64,000 nt of DNA from Streptomyces sp. CB01580 (GCF_001905795.1 NZ_LIXJ01000020.1:1-64000), one strand, 5' to 3'. Shown: positions 8,925-18,006, counted from the stretch's first letter. The notes: generated by a model from the sequence alone, not told the origin. A program made the numbers and translations.

Positions 8925-10514
8925 TCAGCCGGTGGGCGGGGTGCGCTCCAGGAAGGGCTCCAGCAGGCCCGGGACGGCCCGGGAGGCGAAGTCCAGGCCC
9001 TCGCTCTCGTCGGCGTCGTACGCCGTGTACGCGCCCGCCCCGGCGGCCGTGGTCGCGGTGATGCCGATCACCCCGGACCGCCGCTGGAAATACGTCTGCC
9101 GGACCGTCCAGCCGATGACCCCGGCCCGCTCCAGCGCGGCGGTGGAACGCCTGAGCGTGCCGGACCGGACCACCAGGTAGTCGCCGCTGAGCGCGTGCCC
9201 CAGGCCCCGGTAGGCGTCCCGGGCCAGGAACAGCCCGAGCGGCAGCCCCACGACCGCGCAGGCGAGCGCCACCCACAGCAGGACAGGAGTCAGCAGCAGC
9301 CCCAGCACGACCAGGACGAGCACGGGCACGGCGACGGCCCACAGGGCCCGGCGCAGCCGCCGCCCCCGCGCCGCCATGGGGTGAGCGGTCAGCGCGGCAC
9401 CGGTCGGGGAGACGGCCTCGCGCAGGACGTCGGCGGCCACCGTGTCGGCCACGGACCGGGGCGCGACGGGCAGCAGGGTGTCCTGGTCGCGGTGCCGCTC
9501 CTCGTCGTCCTTGGCGAGTCCGGTGGTGATCGCGTCGACCCGGGCGGCACCGAACAGCCGGACACCGAGCGGTTCGACGAGATCGACACCGCGCAGCCGT
9601 CGTTCCTCGATGGAGACGGAACGTGAGGTCAGCAGCCCGCGCCGGATGCGCAGGGTGCCGCCCGGTTCGCGCTCCAGCCGGTAGTTCCACCACATCTCGA
9701 TCCACAGACCGAGCGCGCCGACGACACCGGCGGCCAGCACGGCGAGGGCGACGACCCCGATCACGGCCGGCAGCGCGGTGTCCCGGAACCGGTCGCCGAT
9801 CCAGCCGATGACCTTGCCCTGCGCCCCGAACCAGTCACTGACCTGCATCACCGCACCGGCCGCCGCGCCGCCGAGCGCCGGGGCGACGAACGACACCGGC
9901 GCGTAGCGGATCCAGCGCGGGTCCAGGACGGCGAGCTCGCCCTCGCGATGGGTGCCCGGGGCGCCCGTGTCCGCGCGCTCCAGCAGTTCGCGGCGGAGCC
10001 GTTCGCCCTCGGTCCGGGCGACCGGGTCGAGTTCCAGGGTGGAGTCGTTGCCGGAGTGCTCGCCGGTACCGATGCGGACGGTGACCAGGCCGAGGACCCG
10101 TTGCAGCAGATGGGCGGTGAGATCGACGCTGCGGACGCGCTCACGGGCCAGCGAGCGCTTCTTGACCATGAGCAGCCCCGTGTGCAGGTCGACCCGTTCG
10201 GCACCGACACGGTAACGGGTGCGGCGCCACCGCACGTAGTCGCCCGCCGCGGCGCAGCCGACCAGCGCGAGGGCACCGGCCACCACCAGGGCCACCGCCG
10301 CCCCGAACCCGAACCGCCCGGAGAGCCCGAGCGTGACGGGCACGGACGCCCCGACCGCGACACCGGCCGTGAGCAACGCGCTGACGAAGACCGTGCGCCG
10401 GTCCAGCCGCCGCCAGTCGGTGCCGTCGCCGGTCGCCGTCACCGCACCGGTGGCATCGGTGTCGACGCCGTCGTCGCCCGCTCCGGGCGGCGGAACGGCC
10501 GCCTCCGTGCTCAT
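8925..10514 (-). CDS. PH-domain (YdbT-like) membrane protein
   Basis: 529-aa membrane protein with three copies of the bacterial PH-like (bPH2/DUF304, YdbT) module, each preceded by a pair of membrane segments. The first pair is near residues 40-90, with YRVGAERVDLHTGLL after it; the second is near 190-250, followed by LRIRRGLLTSRSVSIEERR; the third is near 380-420, followed by DYLVVRSGTLRRSTAALE. The repeating Y-V-G-L pattern is the family hallmark. Its ATG overlaps the stop of the 167-aa partner by 4 bp, so the two are coupled like ydbS-ydbT of Bacillus. Related Bacillus proteins are linked to antimicrobial tolerance; the role here is unproven. Confidence 0.85.
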   Translation of the reverse strand: MSTEAAVPPPGAGDDGVDTDATGAVTATGDGTDWRRLDRRTVFVSALLTAGVAVGASVPVTLGLSGRFGFGAAVALVVAGALALVGCAAAGDYVRWRRTRYRVGAERVDLHTGLLMVKKRSLARERVRSVDLTAHLLQRVLGLVTVRIGTGEHSGNDSTLELDPVARTEGERLRRELLERADTGAPGTHREGELAVLDPRWIRYAPVSFVAPALGGAAAGAVMQVSDWFGAQGKVIGWIGDRFRDTALPAVIGVVALAVLAAGVVGALGLWIEMWWNYRLEREPGGTLRIRRGLLTSRSVSIEERRLRGVDLVEPLGVRLFGAARVDAITTGLAKDDEERHRDQDTLLPVAPRSVADTVAADVLREAVSPTGAALTAHPMAARGRRLRRALWAVAVPVLVLVVLGLLLTPVLLWVALACAVVGLPLGLFLARDAYRGLGHALSGDYLVVRSGTLRRSTAALERAGVIGWTVRQTYFQRRSGVIGITATTAAGAGAYTAYDADESEGLDFASRAVPGLLEPFLERTPPTG

Positions 10515-11014
10515 GTGGCGTCCCCGGGGGTGTCCTGGGTGATCCTGGTCAGGCGTTCGGCCAGCTCGGCCGCCGACTCGTGCCCCAGTCCCGCGATCCG
10601 TACCGCGCCCTTGGACGAGGCGGTGGTCACGGTGACGGTGGCGAGCCGGTAGAGCTGTTCGAGCGGTCCGCGCACGGTGTCCACGGTCTGGATGCGGGAC
10701 ATCGGGGCGATCCGCCACTCCTGCCACAGGAGGCCCGTCCTGACGTACACGGCTTCGTCGGTGACCTCCCAGCGGTGGGTACGGAACCACCAGAGCGGGA
10801 AGAGGACGGCGCAGCCGGCACCGAGCACCGCGAGAACCGCGGCGGGCAGCAGCAGCCAGAACCTGGCGGGCTCGATGAGCACGCCCAGTACGACGAGGAC
10901 CACCACCGGTAGCGCGGTCAGCAGCAGCCACTGGGCGCGCCACCAGTCGACCGCCCTCGGGTGCAGGGTGTTGTTCGGCGGCCTCAGCCGCACCGTCCGC
11001 TCCCCCTCGCTCAC
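10511..11014 (-). CDS. PH-domain (YdbS-like) membrane protein
   Basis: 167-aa partner of the YdbT-like protein. Two hydrophobic segments (about residues 29-50 and 52-75) precede one bPH2 domain with WEVTDEAVYVRTGLLWQEWR and the conserved MSRIQTVDTVRGPLEQLYRL. It starts with the GTG at 11014, 5 bp after the pgi stop on the same strand, so it may be read from the pgi transcript. The function of such pairs is generally unknown; a membrane-stress role is an inference from Bacillus homologues. Confidence 0.85.
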   Translation of the reverse strand: MSEGERTVRLRPPNNTLHPRAVDWWRAQWLLLTALPVVVLVVLGVLIEPARFWLLLPAAVLAVLGAGCAVLFPLWWFRTHRWEVTDEAVYVRTGLLWQEWRIAPMSRIQTVDTVRGPLEQLYRLATVTVTTASSKGAVRIAGLGHESAAELAERLTRITQDTPGDAT

Positions 11015-11018
11015 CGGC

Positions 11019-12671
11019 TCAACGCCCCCTGCGGGCGCGGTACGCCCCGACGAGGGCCGCGGTGGAGCTGTCCAGCCCCTCGCCGCCGCTGCCGTCGGTC
11101 AGCACCGGCTCGATCCGCTTGGCGAGGACCTTGCCGAGTTCGACGCCCCACTGATCGAAGGAGTCGATGTTCCAGACGGCTCCCTGGACGAAGACCTTGT
11201 GCTCGTAGAGCGCGATGAGCTGGCCGAGGACGGACGGGGTCAGCCGGTCGGCGAGGATCGTCGTCGTCGGGTGGTTGCCCTTGAAGGTCTTGTGCGGCAC
11301 GAGTTCCTCGGCGACGCCTTCGGCACGGACCTCGTCCGGCGTCTTGCCGAAGGCCAGCGCCTGGGTCTGCGCGAAGAAGTTGGCCATCAGCAGATCGTGC
11401 TGGGCGACCAGACCGGGCAGCAGGTCCTCGACCGGCTCGGCGAAGCCGATGAAGTCCGCCGGGATGACCTTGGTGCCCTGGTGGATCAGCTGGTAGTAGG
11501 CGTGCTGCCCGTTGGTGCCGGGGGTGCCCCAGACGACCGGTCCGGTCTGCCACTCGACAGGGCGGCCGTCCCGGTCCACGGACTTGCCGTTGGACTCCAT
11601 GTCCAGCTGCTGCAAGTACGCGGTGAACTTGGACAGATAGTGGCTGTACGGCAGCACGGCATGCGACTGGGCGTCGAGGAAGGCCCCGTACCAGACGCCC
11701 AACAGGCCCATCAGCAAAGGAGCGTTGGCCTCGGCGGGGGCGGTGCGGAAGTGCTCGTCGACGAGGTGGAAGCCGTCGAGCATCTCGCGGAACCGCTCCG
11801 GGCCGATCGCGATCATCAGCGAGAGGCCGATGGCGGAGTCGTACGAGTAGCGACCGCCGACCCAGTCCCAGAACTCGAACATGTTGGCGGTGTCGATGCC
11901 GAAGTCCGCGACCTCGCCGGCGTTGGTGGACAGCGCCACGAAGTGCTTGGCGACCGCTTCCTGACCGGCGTTCAGGCCGGTCAGCAGCCAGTTGCGGGCG
12001 GAGGTCGCGTTGGTGATGGTCTCGATCGTGGTGAAGGTCTTCGACGCGATGACGAACAGCGTCTCGGCGGGGTCGAGGTCGCGCACCGCCTCGTGGAGGT
12101 CGGCGCCGTCCACGTTGGACACGAAGCGGACGGTGAGCGAGCGGTCGGCGAAGGAGCGCAGCACCTCGTAGGCCATGGCGGGGCCGAGGTCGGAACCGCC
12201 GATGCCGACGTTGACGACGTTCCTGATGCGCTTGCCGGTGTGACCGGTCCACTCACCCGACCGGACGCGGTCGGAGAACGCCGCCATCTTGTCGAGCACC
12301 GCGTGCACGCCCGGCACCACGTTCTCACCGTCGACCTCGATCACCGCGTCGCGCGGGGCGCGCAACGCCGTGTGCAGGACGGCGCGGTCCTCGGTGGTGT
12401 TGATCTTCTCGCCGCGGAACATCGCGTCCCGCAGCTGCGCCACTCCGGTGGCGGCGGCGAGGTCGCGCAGGAGACGCAGCGCCGTGTCGTCGACCAGGTG
12501 CTTGGAGTAGTCGATGTAGAGGTCGCCGACCTGGAGGGTGTATCGGGCGCCGCGCTCCGGATCGTCCGCGAAGAGCTGCCGCAGATGCGTTTCCCCGAGC
12601 TGCTCACGGTGCTTGCCCAGAGCCGCCCATTCGGGGGTCCGGTTGAGACTGGTTCGGTTCGGTGTGTTCAT
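11019..12671 (-). CDS. pgi: glucose-6-phosphate isomerase
   Basis: Interconverts glucose 6-phosphate and fructose 6-phosphate, joining glycolysis to the pentose phosphate genes next door. 550 aa, the usual size of the bacterial/eukaryotic-type enzyme. Signature pieces are VNVGIGGSDLGPAMA (about residues 148-162), SKTFTTIETITNA (about 210-222), GTPGTNGQHAYYQLIHQGT (about 383-401) and the C-terminal SFDQWGVELGKVLAKRIEP. Starts at the ATG at 12671. Confidence 0.96.
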   Translation of the reverse strand: MNTPNRTSLNRTPEWAALGKHREQLGETHLRQLFADDPERGARYTLQVGDLYIDYSKHLVDDTALRLLRDLAAATGVAQLRDAMFRGEKINTTEDRAVLHTALRAPRDAVIEVDGENVVPGVHAVLDKMAAFSDRVRSGEWTGHTGKRIRNVVNVGIGGSDLGPAMAYEVLRSFADRSLTVRFVSNVDGADLHEAVRDLDPAETLFVIASKTFTTIETITNATSARNWLLTGLNAGQEAVAKHFVALSTNAGEVADFGIDTANMFEFWDWVGGRYSYDSAIGLSLMIAIGPERFREMLDGFHLVDEHFRTAPAEANAPLLMGLLGVWYGAFLDAQSHAVLPYSHYLSKFTAYLQQLDMESNGKSVDRDGRPVEWQTGPVVWGTPGTNGQHAYYQLIHQGTKVIPADFIGFAEPVEDLLPGLVAQHDLLMANFFAQTQALAFGKTPDEVRAEGVAEELVPHKTFKGNHPTTTILADRLTPSVLGQLIALYEHKVFVQGAVWNIDSFDQWGVELGKVLAKRIEPVLTDGSGGEGLDSSTAALVGAYRARRGR

Positions 12672-12821
12672 CCCGGTTGTCGGCCCACTTCTTCTCGTGA
12701 TTGCAGATGCCCCGCCGGGTCCCCAACCTAATTGATCGAAGGGGCCGACGAGGCGACGACGAGGTGCGGCACCGGTGGATGCACTCCGGCCGGGCCCCCA
12801 TGGGTACCCGGCCGGTGGATT

Positions 12822-13157
12822 TCAGATCTCGCCCCGGAGTTTCGCCAGGGCCTCGGCGAGGATGGCCTCGCCGTCCGCGTCGCTGCGCCGCTCGCGCACG
12901 TACGCGAGGTGCGTCTTGTACGGCTCGGTGCGCGGCGGGTCGGGCGGGCAGTCCCGGTCCTGGCCGGCCGGGAAACCACAGCGCGGGCAGTCCCACGTCT
13001 CGGGTACCTGCGCGTCACTGGCGAAGCTCGGCTGCGTCTCGTGCCCGTTCGAGCACCAGAAGGAGATGCGGAGACGCGGCGCGGACTCGCCCCGCTCGGC
13101 CTCCCCCATCGGCCCCGCCCCGACCCGGCTCCCCCGGATCGCGTTGCCACTTGCCAC
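12822..13157 (-). CDS. RbpA-family RNA polymerase-binding protein (paralogue)
   Basis: 111-aa protein with the actinobacterial RbpA layout: a basic N-terminal arm (MASGNAIRGSRVG), a zinc-ribbon-like core with CSNGHETQPSF (about residues 35-45) and CPRCGFPAG (about 56-64), then a short linker and a C-terminal helix RRSDADGEAILAEALAKLRGEI typical of the sigma-interaction domain. RbpA stabilises holoenzyme with the principal sigma factor. The classical rbpA is, from memory, at a different locus in S. coelicolor, so this is probably the paralogue reported there (RbpB). It lies between pgi and secG on the same strand. Confidence 0.82.
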   Translation of the reverse strand: MASGNAIRGSRVGAGPMGEAERGESAPRLRISFWCSNGHETQPSFASDAQVPETWDCPRCGFPAGQDRDCPPDPPRTEPYKTHLAYVRERRSDADGEAILAEALAKLRGEI

Positions 13158-13267
13158 GGTCGTAACTCCCCTGCGTGATGGTGCTCGAAGATGCCCCAGT
13201 CTACGTAAGGCCCAACGCGCGTCCAGTGAAAGGAGTTACACCCTCACCGGGATTCGCTCACGACGCG

Positions 13268-13504
13268 TCAGTTGTCCAGCTTGATCAGCAGACCGAGCAC
13301 GACGATGCACGCGAACCAGAGCAGTCCCACGACCACCGTGATCCGGTCGAGGTTGCGCTCCGCGACCGAGGAGCCACCCACGGACGACTGCATGCCGCCA
13401 CCGAACATGTCGGAGAGGCCGCCGCCCTTCCCCTTGTGCATCAGCACCAGCAGCATCAGCAGCAGGCTGAAGACGATCAGGGCGATCTCGAACCCCAAAA
13501 TCAC
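13268..13504 (-). CDS. secG: SecG protein-export subunit
   Basis: 78-aa membrane protein with two hydrophobic helices (about residues 3-22 and 54-74) separated by a Gly-rich cytoplasmic loop containing KGKGGGLSDMFGGG, the hallmark of SecG. It is an accessory subunit of the SecYEG translocon. GTG start at 13504. Placement downstream of tpiA is conserved in many Gram-positives. Confidence 0.94.
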   Translation of the reverse strand: MILGFEIALIVFSLLLMLLVLMHKGKGGGLSDMFGGGMQSSVGGSSVAERNLDRITVVVGLLWFACIVVLGLLIKLDN

Positions 13505-13552
13505 GGCTGGTCCCTACTTTCCGGAGTCCTCTGGACTGCATGTGCGAGCAAC

Positions 13553-13585
13553 GGGGGCCGGGAGGCTGAGCCCTTCCCGGCCCCC
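13553..13585 (-). terminator. hairpin between tpiA and secG
   Basis: GGGGGCCGGGA pairs with TCCCGGCCCCC around a short G/C loop, about 34 bp beyond the tpiA stop. It probably ends or attenuates the glycolytic transcript before secG. Confidence 0.65.
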
Positions 13586-13618
13586 GCAAGGGTACGACGG
13601 ATCCGCGCTACCGCATAC

Positions 13619-14395
13619 TCACTGGTCGCGGAAGCGGACGATCTTGACGAACTCGTCGGTGTCGAGCGAGGCACCGCCGACCAGGGCGCCGTCCACGTCG
13701 GGCTTCTCCATGATCTCGGCGACGTTCCCGGACTTCACGGAGCCGCCGTACTGGATGCGGACCTTGTCGGCCAGCTCCTGGGAGTACAGCTCGGCGAGGC
13801 GCCCGCGGATCGCCGCGCAGACCTCCTGCGCGTCGTCGGCGCCGCACACCTTGCCGGTGCCGATCGCCCAGACCGGCTCGTACGCGATCACGATCGACTC
13901 GGCCTGCTCGGCGGGCAGGTCCTTCAGCCCGCCGTCAACCTGGGCGAGGGTGTGCGGGACGTGGTTGCCCGCCTCGCGGACGGGCAGCTCCTCGCCGACG
14001 CAGAGGATCGGGGTCAGGCCGTGCTTGTAGGCGGCCTTCACCTTGGCGTTGCAGAGCTCGTCGGTCTCGCCGTGGTACTGGCGGCGCTCGCTGTGCCCGA
14101 CGGCGACGTAGGTGCACTTCAGCTTGGCGAGCATCGGTCCGGAGATCTCACCGGTGTACGCGCCGGAATCGTGCGCCGAGATGTCCTGGGCGCCGTACTT
14201 GATCCGCAGCTTGTCGCCGTCGACCAGGGTCTGTACGGAGCGCAGGTCGGTGAAGGGCGCCAGGACGGCGACCTCGACGGCGTCGTAGTCCTTGTCCGCC
14301 AGGGCGAAGGCGAGCTTCTGGACGTGGGCGATGGCCTCCAGGTGGTTGAGGTTCATCTTCCAGTTGCCCGCCATCAGCGGGGTGCGGGTGGTCAT
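13619..14395 (-). CDS. tpiA: triosephosphate isomerase
   Basis: Interconverts dihydroxyacetone phosphate and glyceraldehyde 3-phosphate. 258 aa, (beta/alpha)8 barrel. The N-terminal GNWKMN (about residues 10-15) holds the substrate Asn and Lys. The catalytic His lies in YVAVGHSERR (about 96-105) and the catalytic Glu in IAYEPVWAIGTG (about 169-180). The phosphate loop reads YGGSVKSGN near 216-224. Separated from pgk by only 6 bp. Confidence 0.96.
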   Translation of the reverse strand: MTTRTPLMAGNWKMNLNHLEAIAHVQKLAFALADKDYDAVEVAVLAPFTDLRSVQTLVDGDKLRIKYGAQDISAHDSGAYTGEISGPMLAKLKCTYVAVGHSERRQYHGETDELCNAKVKAAYKHGLTPILCVGEELPVREAGNHVPHTLAQVDGGLKDLPAEQAESIVIAYEPVWAIGTGKVCGADDAQEVCAAIRGRLAELYSQELADKVRIQYGGSVKSGNVAEIMEKPDVDGALVGGASLDTDEFVKIVRFRDQ

Positions 14396-14401
14396 GAAAG
14401 T

Positions 14402-15613
14402 TCAGTCCTCCAGAGCGGCGAGGCCGGGAAGCGTCTTGCCCTCGAGGTATTCGAGGCTGGCGCCACCACCGGTCGAGATGTGTCCGAATGCGTTGTCGTC
14501 GAAGCCCAGGGTGCGGACGGCCGCGGCGGAGTCGCCGCCGCCCACCACGGTGAAGCCCGGGGAGTCGGCGAGGGCCCGGGCCACGGCCCTGGTGCCCTCG
14601 GCGTAGTCGGGGTGCTCGAAGACACCCATGGGGCCGTTCCAGAAAACGGTGGCCGCGTCGGCGAGCTTCGAGGCGTACAGCCGATTGGTCTCGGGGCCGT
14701 TGTCGAGGCCCATGAAACCGGCCGGGATGGCGTCCGCGGGCACCGTGCGGTGCTCGGTCGGGGCCTTGGCCCCGAGGTCGGGGAACTGCTCGGAAACGAC
14801 CACGTCGACGGGGAGCACGAACTCCACGCCCTTGTCCTCGGCACGCTTCAGGTACTCCAGCACCACCGGGATCTGCTCCTCCTGGAGGAGGGAGCTGCCG
14901 ACCTCGTGGCCCTTGGCCTTGAGGAAGGTGTACGCCATGCCGCCGCCGATGAGGATGCGGTCGGCACGCTCCAGCAGGTGGTCGATCACGCCGAGCTTGT
15001 CGGAGACCTTGGAGCCGCCGAGCACGACGGCGTACGGACGCTCGACGTTCTCGGTGAGCTTCTTCAGGACGCCGACCTCGGTGGCGATCAGGTCGCCGGC
15101 GGCGTGCGGGAGCCGGGCGGGAAGGTCGAAGACCGAGGCGTGCTTGCGGTGCACCGCGCCGAAGCCGTCGCCCACGTACACGTCGGCGAGTTCGGCGAGC
15201 CGGTCGGCGAACTCGCCGCGCTCGGCGTCGTCCTTGGACGTCTCGCCGGGGTTGAAGCGGAGGTTCTCCAGGACGGCGACCCGGCCGTCGGCGAGCGCGG
15301 CGACCGTGGCGCGCGCGGACTCGCCGACCGTGTCGGTCGCGAAGGCCACGTCGGCCCCGATGATCTCGCCGAGCCGGACGGCGGCGGGCGCCAGGGAGAA
15401 CGCCGGGTCGGGAGCGCCCTTGGGGCGGCCCAGGTGCGAGGCGACGACAACCCGTGCGCCTGCCGCGGCGAGCTTCTCCACGGTCGGCGCGACGGCGCGG
15501 ATGCGTCCGTCGTCGGTGATGGTGGTGCCGCTCAGCGGCACGTTGAGGTCGGCGCGGACGAATACGCGCCTGCCGGTGACCCCTTCGGCGAGGAGTTCGT
15601 CGATCGTCTTCAT
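14402..15613 (-). CDS. pgk: phosphoglycerate kinase
   Basis: Transfers the acyl phosphate of 1,3-bisphosphoglycerate to ADP. I start it at the ATG at 15613 (MKTIDELLAEGV, 403 aa) because the upstream part of the open frame is hairpin sequence. The signature RVFVRADLNVPLSG is near residues 16-29, the nucleotide-domain VVLGGSKVSDKLGV near 190-203, and the C-terminal GGGDSAAA near 358-365. Middle gene of gap-pgk-tpiA. Confidence 0.96.
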   Translation of the reverse strand: MKTIDELLAEGVTGRRVFVRADLNVPLSGTTITDDGRIRAVAPTVEKLAAAGARVVVASHLGRPKGAPDPAFSLAPAAVRLGEIIGADVAFATDTVGESARATVAALADGRVAVLENLRFNPGETSKDDAERGEFADRLAELADVYVGDGFGAVHRKHASVFDLPARLPHAAGDLIATEVGVLKKLTENVERPYAVVLGGSKVSDKLGVIDHLLERADRILIGGGMAYTFLKAKGHEVGSSLLQEEQIPVVLEYLKRAEDKGVEFVLPVDVVVSEQFPDLGAKAPTEHRTVPADAIPAGFMGLDNGPETNRLYASKLADAATVFWNGPMGVFEHPDYAEGTRAVARALADSPGFTVVGGGDSAAAVRTLGFDDNAFGHISTGGGASLEYLEGKTLPGLAALED

Positions 15614-15649
15614 TCCTGCTGGACTCCTTGGAGGACGAGAGAACATGCG

Positions 15650-15691
15650 ACGGGGCTCGAACGGCGCGCCGGTGCGCCGTTCGAGCCCCGT
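15650..15691 (-). terminator. very strong hairpin between gap and pgk
   Basis: Perfect 18-bp arms (15650-15667 and 15674-15691) around a 6-nt loop; the left arm begins ACGGGGCTCGAACGG. It lies 32 bp beyond the gap stop and 37 bp before the pgk start, so it can cut transcription between gap and pgk or stabilise the 3' end of a processed gap mRNA. Confidence 0.8.
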
Positions 15692-15722
15692 ACTCACATC
15701 GAGGTGACTGCCGACCGGACGG

Positions 15723-16730
15723 TCAGAGACGGCTGCCGACGAAGACGGTCAGGTCGACGAGGCGGTTCGAGTAGCCCCACTCATTGTCGTACCAACCGAT
15801 GATCTTCACCTGCGAGCCCTCCGCCATGGTCAGCAGGGAGTCGAAGGTGCAGGACGCCGGGGTCGAGACGATGTCCGAGGAAACGATCGGGTCCTCGGTG
15901 TAGAACAGCTTGCCCTTGAGCGGGCCTTCCTCGGACGCCTTCTGGAAGGCGGCGTTGACCTCGTCACGGGTGACCTCGCGCTCCAGCGTGACCACGAGGT
16001 CGGTGACCGAGCCGTCCGGGACGGGAACCCGCATCGCGAGACCGTCGAGCTTGCCCTTGAGCTGAGGGAGCACCAGGGCGGTGGCCTTGGCGGCACCGGT
16101 GGTCGTCGGGATGATGTTCTGCGCGGCTGCACGGGCACGGCGCAGGTCCGAGTGCGGGAAGTCCAGGATGCGCTGGTCGTTGGTGTACGCGTGAACCGTC
16201 GTCATCAGGCCCTTGACGATGCCGAAGTTCTCGTCCAGGACCTTCGCCATCGGCGCGACGCAGTTGGTGGTGCAGGAGGCGTTGGAGATGACGTGGTGGT
16301 TGGCCGCGTCGTAGGCGTCCTCGTTGACACCCATCACGATCGTGATGTCCTCGTTCTTGGCCGGAGCCGAGATGAGGACCTTCTTGGCGCCGCCGGCGAG
16401 GTGCTTCTCGGCGTCCGCCTTCTTGGTGAAGATGCCGGTCGATTCGACGACGATGTCGACGCCCAGCTCGCCCCAAGGGATGAGCTCCGGGTTGCGCTCG
16501 GAGAGGACCTTGATGGTGTGGTCGCCGACGGTGATGCTGTCGGCGGTGTGGCTGACCTCGGCCTCCAGACGACCCAGGATGGTGTCGTACTTCAGAAGGT
16601 GAGCCGTGGTCGCAGTGTCACCCAGGTCGTTGACAGCCACGATCTCGATGTCCGCCCCCTGCTCCAGCAGCGCGCGGAAGTAGTTACGACCGATGCGACC
16701 GAAGCCGTTGATGCCTACGCGGATCGTCAC
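15723..16730 (-). CDS. gap: glyceraldehyde-3-phosphate dehydrogenase, type I
   Basis: NAD-dependent phosphorylating dehydrogenase of glycolysis. The GTG at 16730 gives 335 aa starting VTIRVGINGFGRIGRN, the classical Rossmann start, with AGGAG 10 bases upstream. The active site SNASCTTNCVAPMAK puts the catalytic cysteine at about residue 153. The C-terminal WYDNEWGYSNRLVDL is intact. First gene of the gap-pgk-tpiA group. Confidence 0.96.
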   Translation of the reverse strand: MTIRVGINGFGRIGRNYFRALLEQGADIEIVAVNDLGDTATTAHLLKYDTILGRLEAEVSHTADSITVGDHTIKVLSERNPELIPWGELGVDIVVESTGIFTKKADAEKHLAGGAKKVLISAPAKNEDITIVMGVNEDAYDAANHHVISNASCTTNCVAPMAKVLDENFGIVKGLMTTVHAYTNDQRILDFPHSDLRRARAAAQNIIPTTTGAAKATALVLPQLKGKLDGLAMRVPVPDGSVTDLVVTLEREVTRDEVNAAFQKASEEGPLKGKLFYTEDPIVSSDIVSTPASCTFDSLLTMAEGSQVKIIGWYDNEWGYSNRLVDLTVFVGSRL

Positions 16731-16860
16731 GAAACCGATCTCCTCGTCAGGTACGCCGGTTCCTAGGAATCGGCGAGTTGTATACGGATGTCCCCGACCG
16801 CCTTCGACCCTACCTCTCCGAGGGGCGGGGAGTGACATCGAACGGGTCCGGACGAAACCG

Positions 16861-16898
16861 CGCAGGCCCGTACTCCACGGTAGGGGTACGGGCCTGCG
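16861..16898 (-). terminator. hairpin after whiA
   Basis: Perfect 13-bp arms, CGCAGGCCCGTAC and its complement, around a 12-nt loop. It lies in the 286-bp gap between the whiA stop and the gap start on the minus strand and probably terminates the uvrC-rapZ-yvcK-whiA transcript. The rest of that gap must hold the gap promoter, which I could not define. Confidence 0.75.
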
Positions 16899-17016
16899 GA
16901 AACGTGGCCGCTCATCGGGTGGGTGTCACGGAGCGTCAATACACGTACGTGTGTTGCCTGTTCCGCATTCAGCCGGTTTCTCGCCTTTCGGCTCACCCCA
17001 CCAAGCGATTGTCAGG

Positions 17017-18006
17017 TCATCCCACGAGACCGTCGGCGAGCTCGTCACTGAGAGTGGACTCGGTGCCCGGGATCCCCAGGTCCTGCGCCCTCTTGTCGGC
17101 CATCGCCAGCAGTCGGCGGATCCGGCCCGCGACCGCGTCCTTGGTAAGCGGCGGGTCGGCGAGCGCGCCCAGCTCCTCCAGGGACGCCTGCTTGTGCTCC
17201 ATGCGCAGCCGGCCGGCCGCGGCGAGGTGCTCGGGCACGTCCTCGCCCAGGATCTCCAGCGCGCGCCCGACCCGGGCGCCCGCGGCGACCGCGGCCCGCG
17301 CGGAGCGGCGCAGGTTGGCGTCGTCGAAGTTGGCGAGCCGGTTGGCGGTGGCGCGGACCTCGCGGCGCATCCGCCGCTCCTCCCAGGCCAGCACCGAGTC
17401 GTGGGCGCCGAGCCGGGTGAGCAGGGCGCCGATCGCGTCGCCGTCACGGACGACGACCCGGTCCACGCCCCGCACCTCGCGGGCCTTCGCCGCGATGGAG
17501 AGCCTGCGCGCCGCCCCGACGAGGGCGAGCGCGGCCTCCGGACCCGGACATGTCACTTCCAGGGAGGAGGAGCGGCCGGGTTCGGTGAGCGAGCCGTGCG
17601 CCAGGAAGGCACCGCGCCAGGCGGCCTCGGCGTCGCAGGTGGCCCCCGAGACCACCTGCGGGGGCAGGCCGCGGATGGGACGGCCGCGGCCGTCCACCAG
17701 GCCCGTCTGGCGGGCCAGCTGGTCGCCGCCGGCCACCACGCGTACGACGTAGCGGGAACCGCGCCGCAGCCCGCCGGGGGCCATCACGATCAGCTCCGAG
17801 CTGTGCCCGAAGATCTCCAGGATGTCCCGCTTCAGCCGACGCGCCGCCATCGAGGTGTCCAGCTCCGCCTCGATCACGATCCGGCCGCTCACCAGGTGGA
17901 GCCCTCCCGCGAACCGAAGAATCGCCGAGACCTCCGCCTTCCTGCAGCAGGTCCGGGTCACCGGAAGCCGGGAGACTTCGTCCTTCACCGCCGGCGTCAT
18001 CGCCAT
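17017..18006 (-). CDS. whiA: sporulation transcription factor WhiA
   Basis: DNA-binding regulator that acts with WhiB to start sporulation septation in Streptomyces. 329 aa, the family length. The N-terminal LAGLIDADG-like domain starts MAMTPAVKDEVSRL and includes RTCCRKAEVSAILRFAGGLHL (given here as the block at about residues 18-38). The C-terminal WhiA helix-turn-helix is near 265-320, with LEELGALADPPLTKDA and IRRLLAMADKRA. Overlaps the upstream yvcK-like gene by 10 bp. Its place in whiA-yvcK-rapZ-uvrC is widely conserved in Gram-positives. Confidence 0.95.
   Translation of the reverse strand: MAMTPAVKDEVSRLPVTRTCCRKAEVSAILRFAGGLHLVSGRIVIEAELDTSMAARRLKRDILEIFGHSSELIVMAPGGLRRGSRYVVRVVAGGDQLARQTGLVDGRGRPIRGLPPQVVSGATCDAEAAWRGAFLAHGSLTEPGRSSSLEVTCPGPEAALALVGAARRLSIAAKAREVRGVDRVVVRDGDAIGALLTRLGAHDSVLAWEERRMRREVRATANRLANFDDANLRRSARAAVAAGARVGRALEILGEDVPEHLAAAGRLRMEHKQASLEELGALADPPLTKDAVAGRIRRLLAMADKRAQDLGIPGTESTLSDELADGLVG

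Noticed and set aside
16981..17016. ATTGTCAGG near 16990 as another damage promoter
   Set aside because: The core departs from TGTCRGTG and no TAnnnT lies 8 nt downstream; it is also at the whiA 3' end.
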